This document shows positions 37,287 to 46,609 of a stretch of DNA of 64,000 nt, one piece after another (the stretch's first letter is position 1; the number at the start of each line of letters is the position of its first letter). Made by a program: the position numbers and the translations under genes. Source of the stretch: Acidobacteriota bacterium (lineage in GTDB: Bacteria > Acidobacteriota > Terriglobia > Acidiferrales > UBA7541); contig JAJYLB010000010.1 of the NCBI GenBank assembly GCA_021788095.1, positions 1 to 64,000 on the forward strand, read 5' to 3'. The notes below the pieces were generated by a model. The model worked only from the letters and a program-made list of their open reading frames with translations, was not told the DNA's origin and did not search any database.

Positions 37287-38164
37287 CGCGCACGATCGAA
37301 ATCGCCGGCCGCCCGGTTGGTTCGGGCGAGCCCACATTCGTTATCGCCGAAATCGGTATCAATCATAATGGGGATATCGCCCTGGCCCGGAAGCTGATCG
37401 ATGTCGCGGTACTCGCCGGATGCGATGCGGTCAAATTCCAGAAGCGCGACCCGGAGATTTGCGTTCCCGCATCCCAGCGGGACCTGCGCCGGGAAACGCC
37501 ATGGGGCACGATGACGTACCTGGAATACCGGCATCGGATGGAATTCGGCCGCGAGGAATATGCCGCCATCGCCGAGTACTGCCAAGAAAAATCGATTCCC
37601 TGGTTCGCGTCCTGCTGGGACGTGCCCTCGGCCGAGTTCCTGGCGGACTGTGATGTCCCTTGCTACAAGATTCCGTCTGCCTGTCTCACCGACGACGTTT
37701 TGCTGGATCGGACCCGCAGATTCGGGCGTCCCGTGATCTTATCCACCGGCATGTCGGATATGCACGAAATCCGCCACGCCGTGAGGTTGCTGGACCCTCG
37801 GCGGCTGCTCATCGCCCATTCCACCAGCACCTACCCGTGCCCGCCAGGTGAATTGAACCTTCGGGTAATCCCGGCTCTGGCCGAGGAGTTCGATTGCCCG
37901 GTGGGTTATTCCGGGCACGAAGTAGGCTTGCAAACCAGTTGCGCCGCGGTGGTCTTGGGAGCGTGCTTCCTCGAGCGCCACATCACCTTGGATCGGGCGA
38001 TGTGGGGGTCCGATCAGGCGGCGTCGGTCGAACCGTCGGGATTGATCCGCCTGGTACGCGATATTCGGGTCATCGAGCAGGCGCTCGGCGACGGGATCAA
38101 ACGCGTCTACGAAAGCGAACTTCCCGCCCTGCGGCGATTGCGCCTGGTCCAGCCGGTAGCCTAG
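37283..38164 (+). CDS. N-acetylneuraminate synthase family protein lacking the SAF domain
   Basis: NeuB-type aldol condensation of PEP with an N-acyl-mannosamine or hexose phosphate to give a nonulosonate. TIM-barrel motifs: FVIAEIGINHNGDIALARKL, CDAVKFQKRDPE, PWFASCWDVPSAEFL, YKIPSACLTDDVLL, PVILSTGMSDMHEI, STSTYPCPPGELNLR and GYSGHEVGLQTSCAAVVLGA with ERHITLDR. It ends at 293 residues, without the C-terminal antifreeze-like SAF domain of canonical NeuB (about 350 residues). ATGA overlap with the preceding gene shows tight coupling. Substrate unresolved. Confidence 0.88.
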   Translation: MTRTIEIAGRPVGSGEPTFVIAEIGINHNGDIALARKLIDVAVLAGCDAVKFQKRDPEICVPASQRDLRRETPWGTMTYLEYRHRMEFGREEYAAIAEYCQEKSIPWFASCWDVPSAEFLADCDVPCYKIPSACLTDDVLLDRTRRFGRPVILSTGMSDMHEIRHAVRLLDPRRLLIAHSTSTYPCPPGELNLRVIPALAEEFDCPVGYSGHEVGLQTSCAAVVLGACFLERHITLDRAMWGSDQAASVEPSGLIRLVRDIRVIEQALGDGIKRVYESELPALRRLRLVQPVA

Positions 38165-38249
38165 CGGGCTGGCGTGGCCCGCCGCTCGGCGCCAGCCGCA
38201 CCGAGCGCCGCCGTCGCGCGAATCTTTGGGCTCGCCTTATCACTCCGAA

Positions 38250-40055
38250 ATGGAACAGGTTTTCGTGATTCGCGATGCCGGCCAGTTCTTTCGGCCGGCG
38301 AACCGAGGTAACGGCGCGCCAGCCGGCGTGGTGTTTACCGACTGCTTGGCCACGCTCAAAGAGTTGGCCCGGCGCGGCGCGGAGGCGCGCTCGCTCGAAT
38401 CCGTTTTCGATCTTGCGGACCTCAGCGAAATCGACGAAACGAGTGAACGGATCGCGCAGTCCTGGCACGCCCTCTGCGAGGTCGAGTTCGACCGGGACGA
38501 TGGCTGGCCGCTCGAGCGGCTCGGGGAATTCGATTTGCTTAACTTTGGCGTTCCTGCCGCGATCAAATCGGTTGTCCTGATCGATTGCCTTCTCAAGAAG
38601 TGGAATCCGGAACGCGTGTACTACGATCCCCGGATCCTGCGTTTGCACCAAACGGTTCGAGCGCTGCCGGAGCCGCTTCGGTCCCGTTTTGCGTCCTTAG
38701 GGGCAGGCCAGCCTGCCGACGGCGGGGATTCGCTGATGAGAGGCTCGCCGAATTTAGGGAAGCGGATCGTGAAGGCCACGCTCGCCGCGGCAGGCCGGCT
38801 GGCGGGGTTAGGCCGGGCCGCGCTGGCGAAGCAGGTCTTGCTAGTCACCGACAGCACGCACGAGGACCTATGGCAGTTCTATCGCCGCTGGCCGAACGTG
38901 TTGGCCACCAGCGCGACCCTGCCGCGCTCGCCGCGAACGGCTGTGCGCCTTCTGCTCGAGGGCCGGGTCCTCAACTTGCCTGACGAACGCCGGTGGTGCA
39001 AGAAACGGATGGCCTGCAAGTCGGTGGCTCCGGGGAGGGGAAGTTCATGGGTGCTTCGGGGCATCGACCTCTTCCCGATTCTTCGCGAGGACTTCGAGCG
39101 CGTGGCCAGCGAGTGCGCAGGGTACTGGAGCAGCGTGGCGACTGCGGTCGAGTGCGAACTGAGGTGCCGCCGTGTAGGGATTGTGGTGTTGCCCACCGAT
39201 ACCGCGCCTTTGCACCGGCTCTTGGCGCTGGCCGCTCATCGGCTGGGTATTCCCGCCATCGTCTTGCAGCACGGCTCGAAAGAGTACCCGGTCGATGCCC
39301 ACGACATGGGCACGGCCAAATTCGCCGCGGTGTGGGGAGACTGGGTACGGCAGGCGCGATTGGCACGCTATACGCAGCTCGAGCGGATATTCGTCGTAGG
39401 CGCGCCGCATCTCGATAAGTACTTCGGCCGGTTCCCGCGGAACGGCCGGCGACAGCGCGCGCGTGGCGGCGCGGCGACCGCCTTGGTATTACCCCAGTCC
39501 TTCTACCGCATGTCCGCTTTCTCCGACAGGATGCACGACGATCGGTTTCTGGATTTCGTTTTGCCAGGCCTGGCGGCGCGGCCGGAAATCGGCCGCGTCA
39601 TCGTCAAGCCGCACCCAGCGGTCCGCCGGGGCCACATCGAGTCGGTTATCCGGGACCTGGGATGCCAGAACCCAAGAGTGAAAGTCTGTTACGGAAAACT
39701 GGAGCATTACCTTGCGGGGGAGCCGGTCGTGGTGGTTTGCGCGAACTCCACCGGGTGGATGGAGGCGATTGCGGCGGGTCTTCCGGTGATCTGCGCGAAT
39801 GTCACTCGGCGGACCTTTTCGCCACCACTCGACGGACGATCCGGGATCCCCGTCGTCACCACCGAGCGGGAGTTGGCACTCGCTCTCGACCAGGTGCTGG
39901 CGCGCCGGCGCGCCCCGCCGTCGTCGGATTTCGAGCCGTACATCGGTCCCCTGGACGGGCAAAGCATCGCACGCGCCACGCTCGTGGTTCGCCACCTGCT
40001 GGAATGGGGTGGAGCGAGCAGCAAAGGTGCCCCGCGGCCGACGATACCCGCTTGA
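38250..40055 (+). CDS. Putative GT-B-like glycosyltransferase or surface-polysaccharide protein, unassigned
   Basis: A 601-residue cytosolic-looking protein I cannot place in a named family. Near the C-terminus are features of CDP-glycerol/polysialyl-transferase-like GT-B folds: GIPAIVLQHGSKEYPVD (about residues 337-353), VIVKPHPAVRRGH (near 450) and VVVCANSTGWMEAIAAGLPV (near 493-512). The N-terminal 200 residues are acidic and helical without known motifs. ATG 38250 is chosen; a TTG lies 24 bases upstream. Following neuA/neuB-type genes, it is a candidate nonulosonate transferase (inference). Confidence 0.6.
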   Translation: MEQVFVIRDAGQFFRPANRGNGAPAGVVFTDCLATLKELARRGAEARSLESVFDLADLSEIDETSERIAQSWHALCEVEFDRDDGWPLERLGEFDLLNFGVPAAIKSVVLIDCLLKKWNPERVYYDPRILRLHQTVRALPEPLRSRFASLGAGQPADGGDSLMRGSPNLGKRIVKATLAAAGRLAGLGRAALAKQVLLVTDSTHEDLWQFYRRWPNVLATSATLPRSPRTAVRLLLEGRVLNLPDERRWCKKRMACKSVAPGRGSSWVLRGIDLFPILREDFERVASECAGYWSSVATAVECELRCRRVGIVVLPTDTAPLHRLLALAAHRLGIPAIVLQHGSKEYPVDAHDMGTAKFAAVWGDWVRQARLARYTQLERIFVVGAPHLDKYFGRFPRNGRRQRARGGAATALVLPQSFYRMSAFSDRMHDDRFLDFVLPGLAARPEIGRVIVKPHPAVRRGHIESVIRDLGCQNPRVKVCYGKLEHYLAGEPVVVVCANSTGWMEAIAAGLPVICANVTRRTFSPPLDGRSGIPVVTTERELALALDQVLARRRAPPSSDFEPYIGPLDGQSIARATLVVRHLLEWGGASSKGAPRPTIPA

Positions 40056-40241
40056 CTTCCCTTACGCGGTCGTTTCGGTCGAGCCTGCCGAGTCGGGTTC
40101 GGGGTTGCGCCGGCGGGCGGCGCGGAAGCCGTAAGCAAGCGGGTACGCGTTCGAGACGGAGGCGGCTACGGCGACTGAGGATGCAGCCGGTGCCGCAGGA
40201 GAAGAGAGCCGATTCCCACGAGCGCAGTCACGGAGGCGGGC

Positions 40242-41792
40242 GTGCCCGCTTCGGCGTCGATTCCGGCCGCCAGCGATCGGCGGATCGACATCCTCAGGGA
40301 CGCCCTGTGGTACGTCGCCGCCGGTTACGTGGCGCAAGCCATAGGCTTCGCCGGAACGATCCTCAGCCGGCGGTATCTCGGGCCAGCAGACAGCGGCATC
40401 CTCGCGCTTGTGACCATCGCTTCGACCTACGCCACCTTGACGCACTTCGGGTTGATCGATGGAGGACACAAGATCATTCCCTATTGGTTCGGAAAATCAC
40501 GCACTCGCCATGCGGAACACCTCGCCGAGACGATGACAACCGGCAGCACGCTGCTCTCCTGCCTCGCCAGCTTGGTGGCCGCGACGGCCGTTGTCGCGTG
40601 GTGGAGCAGGCTGGGGACGCCGCTGGCGATAGGGCTGCTGGTGGCCGCCGTTCGGCTCCCCATCCAGCAGCGCACGACTGCCTATGGCGTGATGTTGCGA
40701 GCCAGAAAGCGCTTCCCGTACCTCAGCGTGACGGGGTTAGCTGTGGCTGTGGTGAACGTTGTACTGATCGCCCTGCTGGTCCGATGGCGAGGCCTGTATG
40801 CCATGTACCTGGTGTTGCTGCTGGTGGCTCTGCTCAACCTGGTCCTGTGGGGGCGCAAGCGCATCAGAACCGGGTTTGGTCGGGGAACTGCCCGGGATTT
40901 CTTGGCGCGAATGCCAATGCCCGCGCTGCGCGAACTGTTCACCGCCGGAGTCCCGATCCTGGCCTACGGCCAACTGTTCAACGTGATCCAAACGATGGAC
41001 AGCGTATTGATTGGCCGGCTGGGCACGATGGCTCAAGTCGGCTTGTACAACTTCGGCAGCCTCGTTTCCATGGCGGTGTGGAGCGCTCCAAACGGTTTCT
41101 CCGCGGTGATGTTTCCGCGGTCGCAGGAACGGTTCGCCCGCTCGGGTGCGGCAGAGCTGCGCCGGTACACGCTGCTGCCGGTGACGCTGTTTTCCGGCAC
41201 GGTGGCGCCTGCGCTGGCCGGAGCGGCGTGGATCCTGCTGCCGGCGGTGGTGACGATGACGCTGCCCGCATTCGGGCCGGCGATTGAACCCGGCCGGACC
41301 CTTCTGCTGGGCTGCTTCTTTCTGTGCCTGGTAAACATGCCGCTTCAGTACCTGGTGACGACCAGTGGCTTTCGCCGGCTGATCGCCATCGAACTGGCGG
41401 TGATCGCCACGATGGGCGCCGGGGATTGTTTCGCCCTGCTTTCAGGCCGCGGAATCGAAGGGGTAGCGGCCTGGACGGCGATCTGTTTTGCGGCATTCTT
41501 CGTTCTCTTGGTTCTGGTTGGCTTGCGCGAGCTGGCGGCGCCACGGACCCTGTGGGCCACGGTAGGGAAAGCCTTTGGGGCCTTCGGCTACTTCTGGCTG
41601 CTGCTGAAGCTGGTGGAGCGCCTCGAAAGCGCGCTAACCGGGAGTGGGGTCGGCAGCCTGTGGGGCTGCGTGCTGGCGCTGGTGGCCTTTGGTGTGGGTC
41701 TGGCGCCGCTCGGTCTCTTTACCCTGCTGCGCGCGCAACTGTGGCGGCCAAGCTCGCTCGGGATCTTTCGCAAGTGGCGCTGGCGCGCATGA
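40242..41792 (+). CDS. Oligosaccharide flippase, Wzx/MATE-like
   Basis: Polytopic inner-membrane protein with about 12-14 hydrophobic helices and 516 residues. Family-typical pieces are LSRRYLGPADSGILALVTIA, AGVPILAYGQLFNVIQTMDS and SVLIGRLGTMAQVGLYNFGS. It presumably flips the undecaprenyl-linked repeat unit to the periplasm. The start is GTG 40242; 186 non-coding bases separate it from the preceding gene. Confidence 0.85.
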   Translation: MPASASIPAASDRRIDILRDALWYVAAGYVAQAIGFAGTILSRRYLGPADSGILALVTIASTYATLTHFGLIDGGHKIIPYWFGKSRTRHAEHLAETMTTGSTLLSCLASLVAATAVVAWWSRLGTPLAIGLLVAAVRLPIQQRTTAYGVMLRARKRFPYLSVTGLAVAVVNVVLIALLVRWRGLYAMYLVLLLVALLNLVLWGRKRIRTGFGRGTARDFLARMPMPALRELFTAGVPILAYGQLFNVIQTMDSVLIGRLGTMAQVGLYNFGSLVSMAVWSAPNGFSAVMFPRSQERFARSGAAELRRYTLLPVTLFSGTVAPALAGAAWILLPAVVTMTLPAFGPAIEPGRTLLLGCFFLCLVNMPLQYLVTTSGFRRLIAIELAVIATMGAGDCFALLSGRGIEGVAAWTAICFAAFFVLLVLVGLRELAAPRTLWATVGKAFGAFGYFWLLLKLVERLESALTGSGVGSLWGCVLALVAFGVGLAPLGLFTLLRAQLWRPSSLGIFRKWRWRA

Positions 41793-41814
41793 CAGAAACG
41801 TACAGGAGCGAGGG

Positions 41815-43167
41815 ATGAGTAATGCGAGCGTGACGCCGGCTTACCGCAACCTCTCGGGCACGGCATGCGTAGGCGGCGGCTTGGCTGGCTACGGGTACCG
41901 GCGTCCTGCCAGGCTTGCCTCTCCCTCTCGGCGAGAGCGGCCCGCCGAGCGGCTGTTTCTATGGGTGCTGCTGCTCCTCTTGGTTGCGTGCCTGTTCGAT
42001 TTCGGTCGCCAGGCAGGCGGTTCCGGCCAGCTTGGCGATGCCGGGCCGATGTTCACGGAATTGAAACTGATCTTGGCATTCGCGCTGTTCCGCTCCTGGG
42101 CCATCGCCCGCACGTGCCGTCGCACGGGAAGAACGTGGCTCGCTCTCGCCGCTCTGCTCGCGTTCCTTTTGGGAGCTTCGGCCAGCATCCTCAACTCGGG
42201 TGCTTACCCCACCCCCTTGGGCTATTGGGAGCAGATCATCGGCGACTCCCTTCTGTTCGTCCTGATTCTGGTGACGATCGACGGGATACGCGCGTTCCGA
42301 TTCATCGCCCGGGGGCTGGTATTTGCGGGATGCGCGGTCAGTCTGGTGGCGCTCTACCCGGTGGCTGGCGCCGGCACCGCGGCCGGCACTTACTTCACCA
42401 TGGTCAACCGCCTCACTCTCGGGTCGATGAATCCGAATGAATATGCCTATCGGCTGCTGGCTCTGGTCGTGCTCAGCAGCTACCTGCTGATGACCGCCGG
42501 GAGAATCGCCCGCCCGATCTACTTGTCGCTCACCGGCCTGTTCGTTTTCAGCATTGCGCTGACGTACTCGCGCGGGGCGATGATCGGCGCTGGCATCGCG
42601 CTGGCGCTGACGGCGCTACTGCTTCGGGCCGAGAAGCGAAGCTGGCTTTCCGTCGCGGTGCTGGTCTCCGTGCTCGCGCTCGTCACGCCGTTTGCGTTGG
42701 TGCGCAGCCGGCTGCTGACACTCGAGCACCTGACTTCCGACCACTCGGCTCTCTATCGCGCGCAAGCCAACGCGCTCGCTTGGCAAACGATCCGCAGCCA
42801 TCCCCTGCTGGGAGTGGGTGGAAACGAGGTGAATACCCGGCTCTTCCCCGGTCTCGGCGTGCACAATGGCTACCTTCTCCTGCTCTGCGATGGGGGGTTG
42901 CTCGAGTTCGTGCCGATTGCGTTCCTGGTCCTGGCGGCGTTTTACGAACTCTGGCGGCGGCTGAGAGCGCCTGCGGAAAAAGGATACGCGTTACTTTGCC
43001 GAGCCATGGCCATCCTGCTCGCCGTATGGGCGGTGGTACTGAATGCTACCGTCGTTACGTATCCCTTCTGGATTGTGGCGGGCTTGGCCTGGGCTGTGAT
43101 CCTCATGCCGGCGCGACAGAAAGAACCCCACCCGACCGTGCCGGCCGCCGTCCTTTCGAACATGTGA
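41815..43167 (+). CDS. O-antigen ligase/polymerase family protein (Wzy/WaaL-like), copy 1
   Basis: Polytopic membrane protein of 450 residues with about eleven helices. Wzy_C-type features are LTYSRGAMIGAGIALALTAL, and in the large periplasmic loop HPLLGVGGNEVNTRLF with VHNGYLLLLCDGGLLEF. It follows the flippase by 22 bases. ATG 41815 follows AGGAG by six bases; the frame is open upstream only as overlap with the flippase. Polymerase or ligase cannot be told apart from sequence. Confidence 0.87.
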   Translation: MSNASVTPAYRNLSGTACVGGGLAGYGYRRPARLASPSRRERPAERLFLWVLLLLLVACLFDFGRQAGGSGQLGDAGPMFTELKLILAFALFRSWAIARTCRRTGRTWLALAALLAFLLGASASILNSGAYPTPLGYWEQIIGDSLLFVLILVTIDGIRAFRFIARGLVFAGCAVSLVALYPVAGAGTAAGTYFTMVNRLTLGSMNPNEYAYRLLALVVLSSYLLMTAGRIARPIYLSLTGLFVFSIALTYSRGAMIGAGIALALTALLLRAEKRSWLSVAVLVSVLALVTPFALVRSRLLTLEHLTSDHSALYRAQANALAWQTIRSHPLLGVGGNEVNTRLFPGLGVHNGYLLLLCDGGLLEFVPIAFLVLAAFYELWRRLRAPAEKGYALLCRAMAILLAVWAVVLNATVVTYPFWIVAGLAWAVILMPARQKEPHPTVPAAVLSNM

Positions 43168-43183
43168 GCGGAAGAAAGGAATC

Positions 43184-44518
43184 ATGGACGGCTCTCGAAA
43201 CGGTTCCAGGCCGCGTGCGCTGGTCGTAAACGTCGGGTTCCTTCCCCGAGTCGGCGGGTCGTTTCGGGCCCTTTATGAAGCGGCTCGGCGCTTGCCTCCG
43301 GGATCGGTGGAAGTGCTCACGTCCCGGCATCGAGCCGAGCGGGCCTTCGATCGCGGCCAGCCGCTCAAGATCCATCGCAGTTGGATGCTGAGCTTGCTCG
43401 ACGACGAAGGAATCGTCTGCGGAGGTCGGCCGATTCGGCAGAGGCGATGGGTGAAAGCGCTCATTGCGCTACGCGTCTTTACCTTACTCGGGATGCTGCT
43501 GCTGGTTTTGCGCGTCCTGGCAGCCCTCCGATTCCGCAGATACGACTTCGCGATCGCAGGGCAAGCATGGGTAGTCGGCTGGCCGATATGGTGGGCTCGC
43601 AAGCTGTGGGGAGTCCGCTACGGCGCGTTGGTGTACGGCGAAGACTTGGGTCAAATCGTCCATGGCGGACGCCGGGACGTGATTGCCTGGCTATTTCTGA
43701 AATCTCTCGACGGAGCCGACTGGGTGGTCTGCAACAGCGGACCCACCCGCCAACTCGCCGTCGCAGCCGGTGTCGATCCCGCCAAACTGTATGTCCTCCG
43801 TCCGGGCGTGGATACGCGGCTCTTCGCGCCGCGCCCGCCCGCACGCCGTGCCGCGGATCGCGCCGGGCGGGAGCGGATCATCCTCAGCGTGGGCAGGGTC
43901 GTTCGCCAAAAGAACTTCGAAGCGGTCGTGTGCGCGCTGCCTCGCGTGCGACGCGCGGTGCCCGGAATCCGCTACTGGATTCGAGGAGACGGTCCGGAAA
44001 AAATCCACCTCGCGGCGCTGGCATGCCGGTTGGGTGTGGGCGATTGCCTGGCCTTCCTCGAGGAATGCCCCTACGAGGAGCTTCCGAAGCTGTACAACGC
44101 CTGCGATCTGTTTGTCATGCCGAACCAGACCGTGGCCGAGTCCGGAGAGCAGGAGGGGTTTGGCATGGTATTTGCCGAAGCCAGCGCCTGCTCGAAACCG
44201 GTCATAGGCGGCCGCAGCGGCGGCGCGATCGAAGCGGTGGTCGAAGGGGAATCGGGAGTGCTCGTCGATCCAAGCGATGTGAACGCGCTGGCGGATGCGA
44301 TGGTGCGAGTGCTGCGCGACCGGGAGCTGGCCGCCCAACTGGGCCGGCGCGGCCGGGAGTATGTCGTGCGGGCACTGAGCTGGGATGCCTATGCGGAACG
44401 ACTCCGCAGCCTGATAGGATTCCGTGGAGCCGGAAGAGGGGACGGGCCGAGCGCCCACCCTGTGCGCCGCGCGAGCGCGCCCGCCCACAAACCAGGGAGC
44501 GGCCGGTGCCTCGAGTAA
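43184..44518 (+). CDS. Glycosyltransferase family 4 (GT-B)
   Basis: Retaining GT-B glycosyltransferase of 444 residues. The N-terminal domain begins VVNVGFLPRVGGSFRALYEA with a hydrophobic segment (FTLLGMLLLVLRVLAAL) that may anchor it to the membrane. The C-terminal GT1 domain has ILSVGRVVRQKNFEAVV, FLEECPYEELPKLYNACDLF and the E-x7-E motif in QEGFGMVFAEASACSKPVIG. The sugar is unknown. It overlaps the next gene by 13 bases. Confidence 0.9.
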   Translation: MDGSRNGSRPRALVVNVGFLPRVGGSFRALYEAARRLPPGSVEVLTSRHRAERAFDRGQPLKIHRSWMLSLLDDEGIVCGGRPIRQRRWVKALIALRVFTLLGMLLLVLRVLAALRFRRYDFAIAGQAWVVGWPIWWARKLWGVRYGALVYGEDLGQIVHGGRRDVIAWLFLKSLDGADWVVCNSGPTRQLAVAAGVDPAKLYVLRPGVDTRLFAPRPPARRAADRAGRERIILSVGRVVRQKNFEAVVCALPRVRRAVPGIRYWIRGDGPEKIHLAALACRLGVGDCLAFLEECPYEELPKLYNACDLFVMPNQTVAESGEQEGFGMVFAEASACSKPVIGGRSGGAIEAVVEGESGVLVDPSDVNALADAMVRVLRDRELAAQLGRRGREYVVRALSWDAYAERLRSLIGFRGAGRGDGPSAHPVRRASAPAHKPGSGRCLE

Positions 44519-45450
44519 GCGTGGTGATCCCGGCATTCAACGCGTCGTGGTGCATTCGGGATGCGCTCGATTCGGTCGGTCGCCAGACCTACAAGGACTA
44601 CGAAGTGATTGTTGTGAATGACGGGTCGGTAGACTCGACGCACGATGCCGTCCTCGAGTGGCTGGAAGGCGCTAAGCCGTTCCCCGGCAGACTGATCGAC
44701 CAGGAAAACCGGCGCTTGGGTGGCGCCCGGAACACCGGAACCCGGCATGCCAGCGGCGAATATGTGGCCTTTTTGGATGCCGATGATGTGTGGTATCCAG
44801 AGAAGCTGGCGCGTGTGGTGGGCGCCTTCGATGATTCCAAACCAGCCACCGCTCTCGTTTGCCACGACGAAGTCGTGACCCGGGACGGCAAAATCGTTCG
44901 AATCAACCGCTATGGGCCCTGGGTACCGGATATGTATAGGTTTCTCCTGTTCGAGGGCAGCCGCCTTTCGCCTTCCTCGACGGTCGTGAAACGGACGCTG
45001 CTGGAAACCGCAGGCGGATTCTCGGAAGACCCCGAGGTTCACTCGGTCGAGGATTACGACCTCTGGTTGCGGCTCTCCCGGTTGACTCGCTTCCACTTCC
45101 TCGGCGAGATTCTCGGGGAGTACCGGCTGTATAGGGGGAGTCTGGGAAGCGATCCCGAATACAATTTGCGACACTGCCTGAACGTTGTCGATCGCCACGC
45201 GGCGCAGTATTTCCGCGAGCGGCCGCAACCGACCTGGAGGGACCGCTACGGAATCCGGCGGCGAAGGGCTCTGGCGTTTCGATCGGCCTCGATGGCCGCC
45301 CAAGCAAGAGGGGAATACGCCCGGGCCGCGCTGTACATCGCCACCAGTCTGCGTTTGTGCCCGGCAGATTACAAGAACTGGGCGGCACTGGCCTGGTGCG
45401 GCGGGCAGGCCCTGACTCATACCTTCCCTGGAATCTACACGTCTTCTTGA
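44506..45450 (+). CDS. Glycosyltransferase family 2 (GT-A)
   Basis: Inverting GT-A glycosyltransferase of 314 residues. It has VSVVIPAFNASWCIRDALDS, IVVNDGSVDSTHDAV, GGARNTGTRHASGEYVAFLD and the DxD-type DADDVWYPEKL, then an SVEDYDLWLRLSRL acceptor-side segment. The start GTG 44506 follows GGGAG and matches the family N-terminus. The same frame is open about 1.1 kb upstream only as a shadow of the GT4 gene. Confidence 0.92.
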   Translation: MPRVSVVIPAFNASWCIRDALDSVGRQTYKDYEVIVVNDGSVDSTHDAVLEWLEGAKPFPGRLIDQENRRLGGARNTGTRHASGEYVAFLDADDVWYPEKLARVVGAFDDSKPATALVCHDEVVTRDGKIVRINRYGPWVPDMYRFLLFEGSRLSPSSTVVKRTLLETAGGFSEDPEVHSVEDYDLWLRLSRLTRFHFLGEILGEYRLYRGSLGSDPEYNLRHCLNVVDRHAAQYFRERPQPTWRDRYGIRRRRALAFRSASMAAQARGEYARAALYIATSLRLCPADYKNWAALAWCGGQALTHTFPGIYTSS

Positions 45451-45484
45451 TCTCGATCAGGGTGCTGCCCGAGGCCCGGATGTC

Positions 45485-46609
45485 ATGTACCTGACCGTAT
45501 CACCTCCGCTGTCTTGCAAAACGTTGCTGTATAGGCCGGCAGTCGCAACGAGTTGGGCCGAGGGTTTGGGGCAGGTGCTGTGTTGCGACAGCGGACGAAC
45601 GGCCTTGGGCATCGCTCTGCGACTTCTCCATCTCCCTCCAAACTCCAACATTGTGCTTCCCGGCCTGAACTGTGAGGCGGTCATCGACACCATCACGGGT
45701 GCGAATGTCCAAATCCGCTACTACGACGTGCCGGAAACCCTGGACCCGGCCATTCCCGCCATTGAAGCGGCTGTGGACAACCGCACCGCTTGCGTCGCGC
45801 TCGTCCATTACTTCGGGTTTGCGGCGGACCCCACACCGCTTCGCCGGTTTTGCGACCGGCGCGGCCTGCCCCTGATCGAGGACTGCGCCCACGCCCTATT
45901 CAGCGGCGGCGAGGCGGGGCACTGTGGCACGGCCGGAGACTTCGCCGTGTTCAGTCTCCGGAAAACGCTCCCTATCCCCAACGGCGGTGCCATCGCCGTC
46001 AATCGCGCCGGGTATCGGCCGGCCTTGAGAGAGGTACTCCTCAAGAAACCGTCTTCCGTCGAGACGTTGGCGAGAACCGCATTCCTGCTCATGAAGTACC
46101 ACTTCATGCAACACGGGCGAGCGCTGGCGGCGGCCAAACGGCTGTGCCCCGTGAGAGCGAACTCCGGCGGACCGGAGAACCAAGCTCCTGCATGGAAAGC
46201 ACTTTCGTCAGTGAGCGAGCGGATTCTAGCCGCATCGGAAGCCCATGCCGTGCGAGCCGCGCGGCAGACGCGCTACCGCTACTGGGCCGACGTGCTCCGC
46301 GGGCAGCGCGGAGTGCGAATCCTCCGGCCACATCTTGCGCCCGCGACCTGCCCTTACTCGTTTCCCGTGCTCGTCGATCGCCGGGAAGAACTCCTGGAGG
46401 AACTGGCGCGCTCGGGCGTGCGCCTGGAAGCCACGTTCAGCGGCGCGCCGTTTCTGAAGCCGGGGTGCGTTCCGACTGGGCAGGGCCTGCCGTCGGCTGC
46501 GCGTCTGGCGAGGGAACTGGTTAGCCTGCCCGTACACCAGGCGCTTCCCATGGCGCGGTTGGCAGAGATTGCCGAAAAGTTCGTCTCCGCGCTCGAACGC
46601 CGATGCTAG
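45485..46609 (+). CDS. DegT/DnrJ/EryC1-type PLP enzyme
   Basis: Sugar aminotransferase-like fold of 374 residues. Visible PLP features are CDSGRTALGIALRLLHLPP, IVLPGLNCEAVIDTITGAN, the cofactor Asp in LPLIEDCAHALFSG and the Schiff-base Lys in FAVFSLRKTLPIPNGGAIAV. The C-terminal half is more divergent than in typical perosamine or dTDP-aminotransferases, with an RTAFLLMKYHFMQHGRALA insertion. The substrate, probably a keto-sugar nucleotide or a lipid-linked intermediate, is unknown. It overlaps the FemAB-like gene by 7 bases. Confidence 0.8.
   Translation: MYLTVSPPLSCKTLLYRPAVATSWAEGLGQVLCCDSGRTALGIALRLLHLPPNSNIVLPGLNCEAVIDTITGANVQIRYYDVPETLDPAIPAIEAAVDNRTACVALVHYFGFAADPTPLRRFCDRRGLPLIEDCAHALFSGGEAGHCGTAGDFAVFSLRKTLPIPNGGAIAVNRAGYRPALREVLLKKPSSVETLARTAFLLMKYHFMQHGRALAAAKRLCPVRANSGGPENQAPAWKALSSVSERILAASEAHAVRAARQTRYRYWADVLRGQRGVRILRPHLAPATCPYSFPVLVDRREELLEELARSGVRLEATFSGAPFLKPGCVPTGQGLPSAARLARELVSLPVHQALPMARLAEIAEKFVSALERRC

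Noticed and set aside
43381..44505. Upstream extension of the GT2 frame to 689 residues
   Set aside because: The extension is a shadow of the GT4 gene; the GT2 fold starts at GTG 44506 with a ribosome site.
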